DNA from: Gambelia wislizenii
Taxonomy: Eukaryota; Chordata; Lepidosauria; Squamata; Crotaphytidae
Direction: 5' to 3'
DNA length: 64,000 nt
Assembly (NCBI GenBank): GCA_030847615.1
Contig: JAUMIR010000001.1
Span: forward strand, 158,569,001-158,633,000
Made by a program: the position numbers and the translations under genes. Positions 1 to 11,435 of this stretch are shown in pieces; positions within the stretch are counted from its first letter, which is position 1; every line of letters begins with the position of its first letter. Under the pieces are notes generated by a model. It was given only the letters and a program-made list of their open reading frames with translations, was not told where the DNA came from and ran no database searches.

Positions 1-1012
1 AAGGGTCAAGATAGAAATAAGTTCTCTTGACACAAAAAAGAAGCCATTCCTCCACAAAAACAATCACCAAAGGCCAAACTAGCTGGAGTGCAATAAGACC
101 AGTCCTGATCAGAGCTGACGCAGGACAGAACTGAAAAGGAGGGCTTCTTAGGGTAGAAGGGATGATTGACATGTTAGGAAGCCCTGCCTGTGAAGTGTGT
201 GCAAAGGGCCAGACCCAATGTAAGGATTGCCTCCCCACACTGCAGGAAAAGAGCAGGATCTGGTTTATTTATGTTTTTTAATTCAGGTAATGTGTGATTG
301 CTTTACATCTATGACTGCAGTCCAATGGACACTTACCATGATAAATCAGTGGGTTCTGTGAGACTTAAGTATCAGTAAATATCCACATGATCAAGCTGCA
401 GAAGGAATATAAGGGTTTGAAATACAGATTAAAGTGGAAAGGAGTTAAGAGGATAAGGATTTAAAAAAAATAACTGGAAAGAAACTAGGAAGAAATAATC
501 ACAAGAAAGAGGAAAAGAAAGAACTCTTTCTGGATAAATAGGAATGCAAATTGACATTCTGACGCCACAGTACTAAGAGTACAACTCCCAAGGCCTCATG
601 GGCTCAGGTATTTGATACATGTATTTGTGAAAAGTAAGCAGGTTGAATTCAGTTTCACACAGGGGCTTCTTATTTTGGGAAATGAAAAGGACAATTCTTT
701 CCTGTGCCTCAGACTTTTTCCAGTGGATTAAATGTGTCACTCTGGATTTCTTTTGGTTGTACACAAGGAACTACTGATAAAATACCTCATGAGACTCATT
801 CATTTGCTTGTTACATGTCTCTCCTGTCCTTCCTCTAAGGAACACACAGAGAGGAGCCAAAATGAGAAACAATAAATTTGACTATTTGTAACAGAGAAAA
901 TTTCTGGAAATTTCAGAAATTGATTCAGAATAATCAACACGGTTTTAAATATCTTTCAAATAGAAATGACAAATTCATATTTATGCATTGGCTTTACTTA
1001 TATTTTTAACAC
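1..1012. other. Intergenic, nothing recognised
   Basis: AT-rich sequence with only short chance ORFs. I see no repeat family, RNA gene or protein domain that I can name. Confidence 0.5.
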
Positions 1013-1180
1013 TATCCACAGGGATAGCCATGTTAGTCTGTTGCTGCAAAACCAACAGAGTCCTATAGCATCCTAAAGATTAACACATTTCTTACAGCAT
1101 AAACATTTATGGGCTAATGGTCCACTTCTTCAAATGGATATATACAGTGCATGTGAGGATGGGGGGATGTAGACATAGGA
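1013..1180 (+). repeat. Dispersed repeat fragment, possibly Penelope-like
   Basis: The stretch beginning GGGATAGCCATGTTAGTCTG, with a later 'aaccaacagagtcctatagcatcctaaagattaac' type segment and 'ataaacatttatgggctaatggtccacttcttc' type ending, resembles a repeat widespread in reptile genomes that I associate with Penelope-like elements. A related piece occurs at 18.07-18.2 kb and a reverse-oriented one near 44.05 kb. The class assignment is from memory and weak. Confidence 0.35.
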
Positions 1181-1464
1181 ATCAGGCTGAAATTACTGAC
1201 AGTGACAGTTACAACGTATACAATAGCCATTTTCAAAACCATTGTCCTGATAACCCAAACACCCTTCCTAGATGCAGGAAGGTAAATTAGTACCAGGATG
1301 TTTGTGTGTACCATAACACTTCAGCTGGTCTTTAGGATGCTGCAGAACACATTGATATTTCAACTTCATATCGGGTTTATTTTCCAGATTTGCTCCAGAC
1401 TAATAAAACAGGTCTATTGCTTGAAGGCAATAGTAAGAGAACTTCTAGCAAAGAAGATTCTGGT

Positions 1465-1965
1465 GACTTGAGTTCATGCTTTAGTCAGTTCACGCCTCAA
1501 TTACTGCAATCTTCTTTTGACTAGTCTTCCATTATCTCCTCCTTACCTTGCAACTCTTATATCTTTTTACCAGCCTGTTAGAAATCTTCGCTCTGCGAAT
1601 TCTGGGCTTCTTACCCAGCCAAGGGTTTCCTCCTCCTTGGCTCGACTTTGTCCTTTTTCTCTTGCTGCCCCTTATTCCTGGAATCGCCTCCCAGTAATCT
1701 TGTGGACTACAGGTATTTCCTCCCTTGCTGTTTTTAAATCCAAACTGAAAACTTTTTTGTTCTCTCAAACCTTTGGAATTTTGGATTAATGTTTCTATTG
1801 TTAGTGTATTTGATTACCGGTACTAATTATTTTGGTTTATGCTGAATTATCTGTATGTTTTTTTCCTTTTATTGTATTTTAGTATTTTATATTGTTGGTA
1901 TTTTGTAAAGCACCACGTACATTGATGGTACTATATAAATAAATGATAACAACAACAACAACAGA
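1465..1965 (+). mobile_element. L2/CR1-group LINE 3' end, 5'-truncated and decayed
   Basis: The translation (partly frameshifted) gives a 'VHALVSSRLNYCN'-like segment, then LRSANSGLLTQPRV, APYSWNRLPVILW and SLAVFKSKLKTFLFSQTF. This is the end of a reverse-transcriptase ORF of the L2/CR1/Rex1 group, with the usual W-N-x-LP ... S-L-x-x-FK-x-x-LKTxLF ending. After the ORF comes a 3' UTR ending ATGGTACTATATAAATAAAT and an (AAC)n tail at about 1950-1963. The catalytic domain is missing. Confidence 0.65.
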
Positions 1966-2630
1966 ATATTGGAAGCAGTTTTATATCTAGTCAGACCATT
2001 TATCTGTTCAGATCCATATTGTCTACAACAGAGTTGGGAATCGTGCAAGCCTTCAGATGTTGGATTGCGGCTCCTGGTCTTCCCCAATATTGGTAACACT
2101 GGATCAGGTAATGGAAGAGAGTAAAAATAAATAAAAGGATATTAAAATGCGCAATATGCATTTGATGTATTATAGACATTTAACCTCAGTGAGGTTTACT
2201 TTATGTCTGATGGATTAATGCACTAATCCTGGTTCCTTATCTGAAAGGAATCATTAAGGACATATTTATATTTTGTATGTAAATTATTCAGAAGTTTCAA
2301 ACAAAAGGTGAGGCTGGTGTGTGCTTTTGAGAACATGTTATGAAACATATTCGGTCCCATCACTTCCCATGAGAAATACAGTATAAGTACTGCCTGTGGA
2401 ATCACTGAGCTAATGACCCTTCACTCTGAATTAGTCATTTTTTTTGCTACAGACTCTAGAACTAAGAGAAGCTTCTGTGGAGGCAGAGGCATGGAATGTT
2501 TTCCCCCCCTACTTGTTAGATCAAAGTCTGCATTAATTTTCCACAGTCACACTGATGTTCTTGAGATCCTCCACAATGTCATTATTAGACTATTTCATTT
2601 ACATTTCCTCTTGCCACACATGGCTCTCTG
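1966..2630. other. Intergenic, nothing recognised
   Basis: AT-rich, with short unsupported ORFs only. Confidence 0.45.
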
Positions 2631-2634
2631 ATTG

Positions 2635-2902
2635 GTTTCAACTACTGTACAACTGAGGCTGTTGTGCTTTGGACATATCATGAGACAACATGACTAAATG
2701 GAAAATATGATAATGCTTGGTAAAGTGGAAGGGAATAGGAAAAGAGGAAGAGCATACTACAGGTGGATTGATTCAATAAAGGAGGCCACGACCCTGAGTT
2801 TGCAAGACCCAAGCAGGGCAGTGGATGACCAGAATTTTCGGAGGTCTCTTATTCATAGGGTCACCAGAAGTCGAAGTCAACTTGATGGCAGATAACAACA
2901 CA
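2635..2902 (+). mobile_element. BovB/RTE LINE 3' end
   Basis: The reading frame shows MLGKVEGNRKRGRAYYRWID, SIKEATTLSLQ and VTRSRSQLDGR. This is the characteristic end of BovB-type RTE reverse transcriptases (LGKVEGxRKRGR...W.DSI.EAT...VTRSRTQLDG), followed by ATAACAACAC. It is severely 5'-truncated. Homologous pieces are at 4.96-5.23 kb (opposite strand) and 44.64-44.81 kb. Confidence 0.8.
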
Positions 2903-3389
2903 GTGCACAACATGTAGGGATTCTCCTTTCTCCCCCCCACCCTGTTAATTCTGCTTACTCTTTTGAATCTTTTCTACCTTAATCTCTATTTTAAATTCCT
3001 TTATCTGCTGCAGCTTGATCCTATGCATTTTTACTCAGTATGTTTGAATTTCTTGGAAAGTATTTTGAGACTCTTTATGAAGCAATCCAATTTAAACTTC
3101 CTTGAGTTTGTTGCTGTGACAAAACAAGCCCAGTGTCCACATTCCACTGACTAAGCATTTCAGGTAGACAATCACCATGGAAAAGGAGCAGAGGAAGTGA
3201 TTATCTTGCCTTTTGATATGCAAGATTCTGGAACAAAGGGCACTGGAATAAATGGCTCAGACCATAAAACACCACATACAGAATTTATTTTTTAAAAAAG
3301 GAAGCCTGTACAGGCAAAAAGAGAAAGAAAAAGTAATATGAAAGAACAGAAAGAGTCATCCATCAGTACAAGCATATTAGATATGGAAT
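2903..3389. other. Intergenic, nothing recognised
   Basis: Featureless AT-rich DNA between the BovB tail and the MITE. Confidence 0.4.
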
Positions 3390-3391
3390 TA

Positions 3392-3622
3392 TAGTTGTCC
3401 CTTCATATTTGCTGGGGTTTGGTTCCAGGACTGCCCGTGGATACTAAAATCCATGAATACTCAAGTCCCATTATATGCAATGGCATAGCAAAATGGTGTC
3501 CCATATATAAGATGGCAAAATCAAAGTTTGCTTTTTGGATTATTATTTTTTAAAGAATATTTTCAAGCCCTGAATACGTAAATCTGTGGATACCCAAATC
3601 CGTGGATATGGAGGGACAACTG
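3392..3622. mobile_element. Pogo/Tigger-like MITE (TIR ..AGTTGTCCC)
   Basis: The termini TAGTTGTCCC and GGGACAACTG are inverted copies flanked by TA on both sides (3390-3391 and 3623-3624), the Tc1/mariner/pogo target site. The interior shows repeated 'gtggatac.caaatccatg' motifs, as in Tigger-type elements. About 231 bp with no coding capacity. Confidence 0.65.
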
Positions 3623-3639
3623 TAATTTATCTGAATGTT

Positions 3640-3810
3640 CAAGGCTGACACTAGCAGTTCAAACAAGATCTCATGGGCAAGGTGGGGGAACTTTGGGACT
3701 TCCAGGAATGGTCAAGTTCCAGTTCCCATTAGCCTGTATCAGAATGGCCAATGATGAGGCCTGATGGATGTAGTAGTTCATAATCTCCTGGAAATCTTCT
3801 CCATTTGTAG
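3640..3810. repeat. Decayed hAT-type foldback repeat
   Basis: A segment around GGGGGAACTTTGGGACTTCC and, about 100 bp on, GATGTAGTAGTTCATAATCTC resembles the very common reptile MITE whose arms read 'ttggactacaactcccat'. The ends are too decayed to place target duplications. Similar remnants occur at 20.85-20.94 kb and 62.76-62.88 kb. Confidence 0.35.
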
Positions 3811-4784
3811 GGTCTGGTTTTTGTTAGCTGGAGCACTAGCATGATGGGGGGGGGGCAAGCTTAATTTTGACATAAGCTGGTTGGTTACAAACAATGACTT
3901 ATTTATGTTCATATACCTTAGTGTATATGAAATAAAAATGAGAAGTCAATCAGCTGTAGTGTGCAACTATGTGGTACATCCAGGCGAGTTAAGTGTGTGG
4001 TAAAATATTCCTCAGCACACAGCTGGATATCATCGGAAACCAGCTTTCCCTGCCCATAAGTGATCATGCAGTAATTAAATATCTGTTACCATGTAGAATT
4101 TTCTGATTAAACATAGGGGAGAAAGAAAAAAGTAAGAGATGTTTATAGTGAAACGAGGGACTAATTTTTATCCTGTTCAATTATTTTGATGGAAATTGTA
4201 TCAATAAAGAAGGAGATTAAGTCTGGATTTTAAGTCTGGTTAGTTTCCAATCTTGTTTCTAGTTGGTAGGAGCTATGATCAGGTATTTCAAAAGAAGGTG
4301 AACAAGATGAACCAGAACAGCTAATTAGCTGGAACAGGCACCTGCCTCTTCAATGAGAAGCCTCAGGAGTGTATAAGAATGGCTTTAGAAGTCACTGGAT
4401 TCCTTGCAACTAAAATGAGATCACATTACAACACATTTATCTGCCCTGTACAATAACCAAAATCTACAAACAACTTAAAATACATTTTTTAAAAGGGAGG
4501 AGGGAATGTAAGAGATGTGTCCCACTAGTCTCTCCATCCCAGCCAATAGTACATTTGTCTCCATACTGATACAATGGTTACTCCAAACAAAAAAGATAAG
4601 AACCACCAATTTGCACAAAATGGAAACGAGGAATTCCCCATGTAGTTTCCTATCTTACCTCCAAAGGCTGGGACGCCCTCTAGACCTGTATATGAGGGGG
4701 TGGAGTTGGGTGCAGGGATGTTTGCTGCTTAAGTGGAAATTTACTCATATGTGTGTATGTGCATTCATGTTGCCTGTCAACTTA
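3811..4784. other. Intergenic, nothing recognised
   Basis: AT-rich DNA with a short G run near 3846. No family recognised. Confidence 0.4.
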
Positions 4785-4952
4785 AGGTGACTCAATTAAT
4801 TTCATAGGATTTTCTTAGGCAAGGAATATTCAGAGGTAGTTTGCCATTGCCCTCCCTTGAAATCTAGTCTACAACATCTGGTATTCCTTGAGGTCCTCAT
4901 CCAAGTACTCACCAGGCCTGACCCTGCTTAGCTTCCAAGATCATGACGCTGG
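4785..4952 (-). mobile_element. 5S-Sauria SINE (5S rRNA-derived)
   Basis: Read on the + strand, AAGTACTCACCAGGCCTGAC and CCTGCTTAGCTTCCAAGATC are the complement of the internal part of 5S rRNA (promoter region). To its left is the BovB-like SINE tail with GGATTTTCTTAGGCAAGGAA. This arrangement, a 5S-derived head joined to a BovB-derived tail, is the 5S-Sauria SINE of squamates. It is a pseudo-5S copy, not a 5S gene. Confidence 0.75.
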
Positions 4953-4955
4953 ATT

Positions 4956-5232
4956 TCATCCTAAATCTTTAGTCTTTAGTTGCTGTCAACAAATCAACTT
5001 TGACTTATGGAAACTTTATAAATGAGAGACTGCCAAGTGCCCTGGTTATCAGCTGTCTTGCTCAGCTCTTCCAAACTCACAGCCATGTCTTCCTTTGATT
5101 GAAGCAATCCACCTGTACTATAGTCTCCCTCTTTTCCTGCCTTCCACTGTACCAAGCATTATCATTTTCTAATGAGTCATGTTGTGTCATGGTAGGTCCA
5201 AAGTATAGCAGCCTCAGTTAAGTCATCATCAC
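4956..5232 (-). mobile_element. BovB/RTE LINE 3' end, opposite orientation
   Basis: The reverse complement reads along the 2.64-2.90-kb BovB fragment: 'aactgaggctgctatactttgg', 'acaacatgact', 'aatgataatgcttggtacagtggaag', 'acaggtggattg' and the 'cataagtcaaagttgatt' end. It lies directly next to the 5S-Sauria SINE, whose tail derives from the same LINE family. Confidence 0.7.
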
Positions 5233-5272
5233 TCAATCAATTTAGAAATATTTAAGGTCTGAATATAAATTA

Positions 5273-5518
5273 CAGTCAGACCCCCATGGGGGTTCAGTTC
5301 CCAGACTTACTGTGGATACTGGAAATCCTATTAAAATAAAAGACTTCTGGTACAAAGATGCCATAGAGTAGTGTGGGAGGGCCTAGAGAAGATGCCTAGA
5401 GATGATGTCTCTCTAGGCATTTTCCAGCATAACTCTATGGTATGTGTCCTTAATTTTCAGCCACAGATAACTAACTGAAACTGCGGATTGTGGTTAAGCA
5501 GATACAGGGGTCTGACTG
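5273..5518. mobile_element. Pogo/Tigger-like MITE
   Basis: 246 bp bounded by CAGTCAGACCCCC and GGGGTCTGACTG inverted termini with TA on each side. It has the internal 'ccatagagt...ggagggcctagagaa' segment shared with the copies at 33.0 kb and 43.8 kb. Non-coding. Confidence 0.75.
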
Positions 5519-6185
5519 TATCCTTTTATTGAAACCTCTCTAGGGTGAGGGAAGGTAAAGAAGAATAAGTACATTTTTATTAGTTCCAATGGAAGTTATT
5601 TGATTTCTTTGCAGTTTTATTTTTCATATAAGTAAATACCAACAATTTTTCATAATGCTTACTTAACTGAATACATAACCCAGCTTACTTCATGGTTTGA
5701 GTTTACACTTTCCTAAGTATAAATTTTCAGGTTTATTGACATAGTGAATACAGAAAGCAAAAATATTATATCCATCAATTTACACATTAAGTTTGCAATA
5801 TTATCTATAAAATATATATTTTAAAGATTTATAAAAATAGTTTACATAAATATCTGAGATGTTTTGGCATGAAATACCAGCCTCAGTCACAGGTACAAAT
5901 AAGAATGTGCTCAGATGTTGGGCTTCTAAACCCAGCATTGTAAGGAGAACAGACGAAGATATTTAACACTACTCATGTTACAAGATTTATGTACCTTGGA
6001 TTGTGAAGATCTCATATATATTTTGCCCTTGAGACACAGCAGATAAATTAATATCTTAAAAGGACCAGTTCTGATTCAAGCCTTCTGGGTTTTTATTTAT
6101 AGTATTTAAATCATTTCTTTTCTGCCTTTCCAAAACATTTTGTGAAGAGTGGTATTGTGAAATCGTGTTTTAAGGGTTATTACAT
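5519..6185. other. Intergenic, nothing recognised
   Basis: AT-rich sequence without recognisable features. Confidence 0.4.
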
Positions 6186-6189
6186 TAAT

Positions 6190-6398
6190 TGAGAGAGCCA
6201 GCATGGTGTAGTGGTTTGAGCATTGGATTGCTACTCTGGAGACCAGGGTACAAATCCCCACTCTGACCTGGAAATCCACCCAGTGACCTTATCATGTCAC
6301 ACTCTCTCAGCTTCCAAGAAAGGCAAAGTCAAACCCCCTCTGAACAAATCTTGCTAAGAAAACCCCATGATAGGTTCACCTTAATATCACCATAAGGC
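6190..6398 (+). mobile_element. Sauria SINE, 3'-truncated
   Basis: GAGCCAGCATGGTGTAGTGG with TTTGAGCATTGGA and ACCAGGGTACAAATCCCC are the tRNA-derived A/B-box head. 'cactctctcag', 'aaccccctctgaacaaatcttgc' and 'aaaaccccatgataggttcacctt' are the body. The BovB-like end is lost where L2 3' UTR sequence begins. Confidence 0.8.
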
Positions 6399-6399
6399 C

Positions 6400-6660
6400 T
6401 TTCCTAATTAGATCCCGGCCTCAGGGGATCCTGGCCTCTTCTAGGCTGCTGGCCATTTATTATATTTTATTGTATTTATAGTTTTAAATGTGATTTTAGA
6501 TTAGTTGTTTTAATTTATATTTGTTTAATGTTTTTTTATGGGGGAGGGTGGGAGTGGGGGTGTTTAGGGATTTTATTTGTATTGTATTTTAAATTGTTTT
6601 AACAGAGGGGCGGGGTATAAATAAATTTTATTTTTATTATTATTATTATTAAACGAGATG
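6400..6660 (+). mobile_element. L2 LINE 3' UTR fragment
   Basis: It shares its layout with the 3' UTR of the L2 copy at 8.73-8.96 kb: 'ggcctcaggg', a T-rich stretch, a G-rich 'gggtgggag' block, then AGAGGGGCGGGGTATAAATA and a (TTATTA)n tail. Confidence 0.65.
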
Positions 6661-7450
6661 AAGGAACACAACAACAATGTTCATTAAGCTATTTGTTTTT
6701 ATTTTGCCTTTTTAATCTTCCCTCAAAAAGTAACACACATACATACAACAAGCACAGCATCACATCTACTTCTCAGTCTGCTAAATTCAGTATGTTTCAT
6801 ACTGCTTGCAATAAATAAAGTAGAGAGGGCTATAAATGCAAAAAGACCTGCTATACTGCTATATTAGTAAATATATTAGTAAAGGAGTTCAGTTCTGATT
6901 TCCAGAATACTCTCTACAGTCTAGGCTGGTTAACTCCAGTATACATGGAAATGTTGGGTGTGTCTTCATGATGCTGTTACCTTCAAAAGCAAAGGCACTG
7001 GAGCAAGGCCTAATCTGCATATCACAGCTGCTGTGGGACTCCCACATGGAGATACTTCAGAATTATGTAGGCCAGTTTTGTATGCCAAAGCCAAAAGGAG
7101 TGGTAATTAAATTTCAGTGGAATTCTGCAGGCAGTCACTGAAGTATGGTTTGGGTTCCAGGAAAATATATTTTCCCTACAGCATAGGCATTAGTGTGAGG
7201 AACATCTGCTTTCCTTTCCACAGGTTTGTTTTCAACATCTTTCAAAAAAAGAAAAAAAGGTATAGCTGTCTCAGTGTCTTAAACTGGGGATAGTCTCCCT
7301 GCTAAACGTACTATCCAATATACTTATATATCCAATATATATTACTAGCCATTAATAAAGTACTTTTCACAAAGTATTCAGACATGAATTATTCTAGCAA
7401 ATTAGCTAGATGTTGGTAGTTAAAGTGTTTTTAAAATTATTGGTTAATTC
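6661..7450. other. Intergenic, nothing recognised
   Basis: AT-rich. No family recognised. Confidence 0.4.
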
Positions 7451-7454
7451 ACAC

Positions 7455-8965
7455 TAGGTGAGTCAGGGACCACTATTCTTCCTCTTGTTCTTGATCTCCT
7501 AATTCTGTATCTAGTGGCTTTAGGACAGGCTTTGGGGTTGAGACTGCCATGGTTGCTTTGACCGACGATCTGCGTCTGAGCATTGACAGGGGTAGTGTGA
7601 CCCTGTTGGTGCTCCTAGACCTCTCAGCGGCTTCTGATACGATAGATCACAGCATTCTTCTGGATCGCCTGAGGGAGTTAGGCATCGGAGGCACTGCTTT
7701 GCAGTGGTTTCGGTCCTTCCTCTCAGGCAGGACCCAGAGAGTGCTGCTCAGGGACAGTAGCTCCAGTAAAAGGAAGCTTACCTGTGGAGTATCACAGGGT
7801 GCTATTCTGTCCCCAATGTTATTTAACATCTATATGAAGCCGCTGGGTAAGATTATCCGGAGTTATGGAGCTGGGTGTTATCAGTACGCTGATGACACTC
7901 AGATCTATTTCTCCGTATCTCGTTCGTCGGTCTCGAATTCTGATGGCATCTCTTCTCTCAATGAATGTCTTCGGGCAGTAATGGGCTGGATGAGGAAAAA
8001 CAGATTGAGACTGAATCCAGACAAGACGGAGGTGCTCACGGTAGCGGCCCTGAAACCAAGAATCGGGTTGCAATCTCCAGTCCTGGATGGGGTCACACTC
8101 TCCTCCAGTGACTGTGTTCGCAGTCTAGGGGTGCTCCTTGACTCGTCGCTCCTGATGACAAATCAGGTAAATGCGACAGTCAGGAGCGTTTGTTATCAGC
8201 TTCGGCTGATACGCCAGCTGCGCCCTTTTCTGGAAGTAAGGGATCTTGAGACCGTTGTACACGTGCTGGTAACCTCACGTCTTGATTTCTGTAATGCACT
8301 CTACATGGGGCTACCCTTGTGCTTAGTTCGAAAATTACAGCTGGTACAAAATATGGCAGCCAAGCTAGTTTCTGGAACATCTAGGAGGGACCACATTACT
8401 CCGGTTCTGAGGTCCCTCCACTGGCTGCCTATCAGCTTCTGGGCCCAGTACAAGGTGTTGGTTATCACCTTTAAAGCCCTAAATGGCTTGGGCCCAAGCT
8501 ATCTTAGGGACCGCTTTCTCCCTTATAATCCTCCCTGCGCTCTCCGGTCCTCTGGGAGGAATTTGTTGCAGCCACAAAGACCTAGGCTGGCGACCACCTC
8601 CCAGAGGGCTTTCTCGGCTGTCGCCCCCAAATTGTGGAACGGCCTGCCGGATGAGATCCGCCTATTGACATCATTAGACAGCTTTTCAAGACGGTTCTCT
8701 TCAGGCAGGCTTTTCCAGAATAGCTAACCCTGGCCTCAGGAACCCCCTCTGGACCTCCAAACTGATGCTGCTTGCTCGAAAGGGTTTTTGATAAATTGTA
8801 TTATATACTGATTTTAATTTGTATTAATTTAATAATGTTTTAAGGGGGGGAAGGGATTTTGAGTTGTTTTATACTGTGTACTATTTTATTGTTGTAAGCC
8901 GCCCGATTGCTCGCAGAGGGGCGGGATATAAATAAATTTTATTATTTTATTATTATTATTATAAG
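7455..8965 (+). mobile_element. L2 LINE copy, 5'-truncated, long RT ORF
   Basis: A 1.5-kb L2-type insertion made of the C-terminal two thirds of ORF2 plus a 3' UTR ending CAGAGGGGCGGGATATAAAT and a (TTA)n tail. The 5' part (endonuclease) is missing, as in typical truncated insertions. A Sauria SINE follows within 30 bp. Confidence 0.85.
7549..8727 (+). pseudogene. L2 reverse transcriptase, open over 392 codons
   Basis: The ORF encodes the RT palm and C-terminal region of an L2 retrotransposon. Motif A reads LVLLDLSAASDTIDH (usually AFDTIDH). SQGAILSPMLFNIYM is the Q-G-x-x-LSP-x-LF block, and CYQYADDTQIYF carries the catalytic YADD at about residue 116. Further along are LNPDKTEVL, ARLDFCNAL-like VTSRLDFCNALY, and the end WNGLPDEIRL ... 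SFSRRF. The N-terminal endonuclease is absent, so it is not autonomous, but the absence of stops shows a fairly young copy. The ATG at 7549 is an internal Met, not a real start. Confidence 0.85.
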
Positions 8966-8992
8966 TTAATGTAGTAATATTGGAGTGCTAAT

Positions 8993-9234
8993 AGAGACAG
9001 GATAGTGTAGTGGTTTGAGTGTTGGACCAAGACTCTGGAGAGCAGGATTCAAATCCCCACTCAGTCCTGGAATCCCACTGGCTGACCTTGGACAAGTCAC
9101 ACTCTCTCAGCCTCAGAGGAAGGCAAAGGCAAACCCCCTCTGAACAAATCTTCCCAAGAAAACCCCATGAAAGGTTCACTTTAGCCTCACCATAATGTAA
9201 GTCATAAATGACTTGAAGACACACAACAACAATT
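8993..9234 (+). mobile_element. Sauria SINE, full length with target-site duplication
   Basis: A complete copy: tRNA head (GTGTAGTGGTTTGAGTGTTG, CAGGATTCAAATCCCC), body, and BovB-like tail (AAATGACTTGAAGACACACA then ACAACAA). Flanking direct repeats ATTGGAGTGCT (8979-8989) and ATTAGAGTGCT (9232-9242) are the target-site duplication, with one mismatch. Confidence 0.88.
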
Positions 9235-9244
9235 AGAGTGCTGT

Positions 9245-9612
9245 TAAGGGATATGGAGATAGCTACTATCATCTCTGTTTTGACTCTAGTGTCATGCTGT
9301 CATGACTTGTGATACCAGCACAGTAGCAAAAGACATTACTGTTGACCTGATTCAGCATTTGCTGTGACAATCCTAAATACACATTGGTGCTATAGTTCAT
9401 AAATGTGACAGTATGAGATCAAACTAGAAAACATGCTGGGCCCATATTTAGAAGTGATACTTCTTACCTGTTAAATATGACTTCCAACTTGGAAAAAATT
9501 TAAACAATATCATTAGAGAACACTACTTTATGCAGTAAAAGCAGCAAGATTGATGGTAGCGGCAAACTAGAAGAATAAGGAAATACCTTTGATTGATGAC
9601 TGGTTAATAAAG
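9245..9612. other. Intergenic, nothing recognised
   Basis: AT-rich. No feature found. Confidence 0.4.
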
Positions 9613-9616
9613 CTAA

Positions 9617-9806
9617 GGAGATTTTCAGACGCCTCTTTCAGCATCTTCCTGCGCAAGCAGCCTCCGGAGCAGTAACGAGGCTGCCGCGCGGCAAAGGGTC
9701 CATTTTGGACGCCGCCGTTTCTCTCTCGGCATCGTCCGTGAGTGTTGCGGCTAGCATTGGAGGTGGCCGCACTGTTTTTCACTCACGGACGGAAGTTGTA
9801 AGTGGG
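9617..9806 (+). mobile_element. Half copy of the palindromic Harbinger-like MITE
   Basis: It begins GGAGATTTTCAGACGCC after TAA (9614-9616) and contains GCGCGGCAAAGGGTCCATTT, 'ggacgccgccg' and 'cactcacggacgg', the same order as the first halves of the complete elements at 41.7 and 46.0 kb. The second arm is missing, so the fold cannot form. Confidence 0.7.
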
Positions 9807-11240
9807 CATAATTTACAATTATTTGTTTGCCAAATTCAGACTAGGATAAAAGAAGTACTTGTTTGAGCATTAATTAATTAATGTGGATTTTTTGTACAAG
9901 ATGTGGTGATGGTTCCTAACTTAAATGGTTCGAAAAGGGGATTAGAAACTATGAAGAGTAAAACACTGGGCAAATAAAGAAACAGTCAATTTATTATTGT
10001 TACTGGTATTTCTTATATATACACACTTATATAAGCAGACTTTTCTCAAACACAAACTAGTCACATAGACAAGCTTCAGCCTTTTTACATTTACTGTTTT
10101 TTTAAGGGTATGTGCATGGTTTATGATGGAATTTTAAATTTCACAATGCATTTATCTCCTACACAATTACGTGAGACCCAGTAAACCTTTCATTTTACAG
10201 GAAACTGGCTCCACATTAGTATATATCCAATTATACAATGCTATGCAACTACCTGTTAATAGTAGCTCTCCTGGGGTAGATATGTTTTTATTGCTTTTAT
10301 ATAACATAATAGAATTAACATTATTGGATTACTAATTTAGATGCCATATCTTCAAATTATGTCTATGCAGGAAAATACTTGGAATCTGTTAGGAGCTCAC
10401 ATGATGGGACTAAAGCTGTCTGGCTTTACAGGCTTATGTGTGCAGGATTGGGAAAATATTTTCTGAAGATACTGTACTGTCATAAAAAAATAGAATAAGA
10501 AAGCATTCTATTTTATAATACCTGAAAGTTAAAGTCTGTTCAGTGTGCTGATGCATTTGTCTTTGGTTTTCATGGCTCAAAAGATGAGGCACCCCAATGC
10601 TGTTGGGAATGGAACAGTTCAATGCTGTTGGGAATGGAACAGGCTGAAGCACACTCAACCCCGCCCCCCATACAGTATGCACCTCCTACATCCTAGATAT
10701 AACAGTTTAGGCTACAAGATACAACAGTCTTTGTAAGGGGCCTCTCTCCAGTTGTTCTGGACTCTAGATCCTAGCACGCTTGCATTCACCATACTGCCTG
10801 GAGCCAATGAGAGTACTGGTCCAAAACATTTAGAGGGTACCATCTTGGGGAAAGTCTCTGAACTTGTTTCCAACAGTATGCAGTTTCCTTGCTTTCATCA
10901 GGCTAGACATACAAACAATTCCTGCTATTGTCACTGGATTGACAACAAAGAGTGTGCTTATTGACATTGTTCCCATGTGGCTTGAGGATGTGGGGCTCAG
11001 TGACTCAGCTTGCTTGTTACTTGTGAAAGTAGTACTATTGGGGGGAACAATAATCTGGAACTATCTTAGTTCTTAAGCTATACTACATTGCTGTACAATG
11101 TGCATTCTTCTCATAGAGAAACTGTTGGTTTTGTGTAAATGACTGCAAGCCATCAGTACTATTCCTATGTGATACCAATCAACAGAATCAGAGTTTAACT
11201 CCCCAGCATATAGAAAAACATCATAATTGTACAGCCAGGA
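9807..11240. other. Intergenic, little recognised
   Basis: AT-rich. At 10593-10645 a 26-bp unit containing AATGCTGTTGGGAATGGAAC occurs twice in tandem. No gene or family recognised. Confidence 0.4.
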
Positions 11241-11243
11241 AAT

Positions 11244-11435
11244 GCAGAACAATGATAGGCATTAGTAAACTTGCATCATATGCCAACAATCTAAATTTTA
11301 AATCCAACTGCTAGTCCCAACTAAAGCAGGCTCATTAATGCAGAACAATAATAGGCATTAATAAACTTGCATCATATGCTAACAATCTAAATTTTAATTC
11401 TAACTGCTAGTTCCAACTAGAGTAGACCCATTAAA
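11244..11435 (+). repeat. 96-bp tandem duplication
   Basis: Two head-to-tail units begin GCAGAACAATGATAGGCATT (11244) and GCAGAACAATAATAGGCATT (11340). Both continue with 'aaacttgcatcatatg', 'caatctaaatttta' and 'actgctagt'. The 'agt.ccaactagagtagac.ca.t.aat..atgga' end also occurs near 50.77 kb, so the unit derives from an older dispersed repeat of unknown class. Confidence 0.7.

Noticed and set aside
4893..4950. 5S rRNA gene
   Set aside because: Only an internal 5S segment is present, with changes, attached to a SINE tail. It is a 5S-Sauria SINE.
6190..6270. tRNA gene
   Set aside because: A/B-box-like head of a Sauria SINE; no cloverleaf with an intact acceptor stem is evident. The same applies at 8.99, 19.85 and 42.05 kb.
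7549..8727. Host gene
   Set aside because: The YADD reverse-transcriptase motif and L2 3' UTR show it is a truncated LINE.
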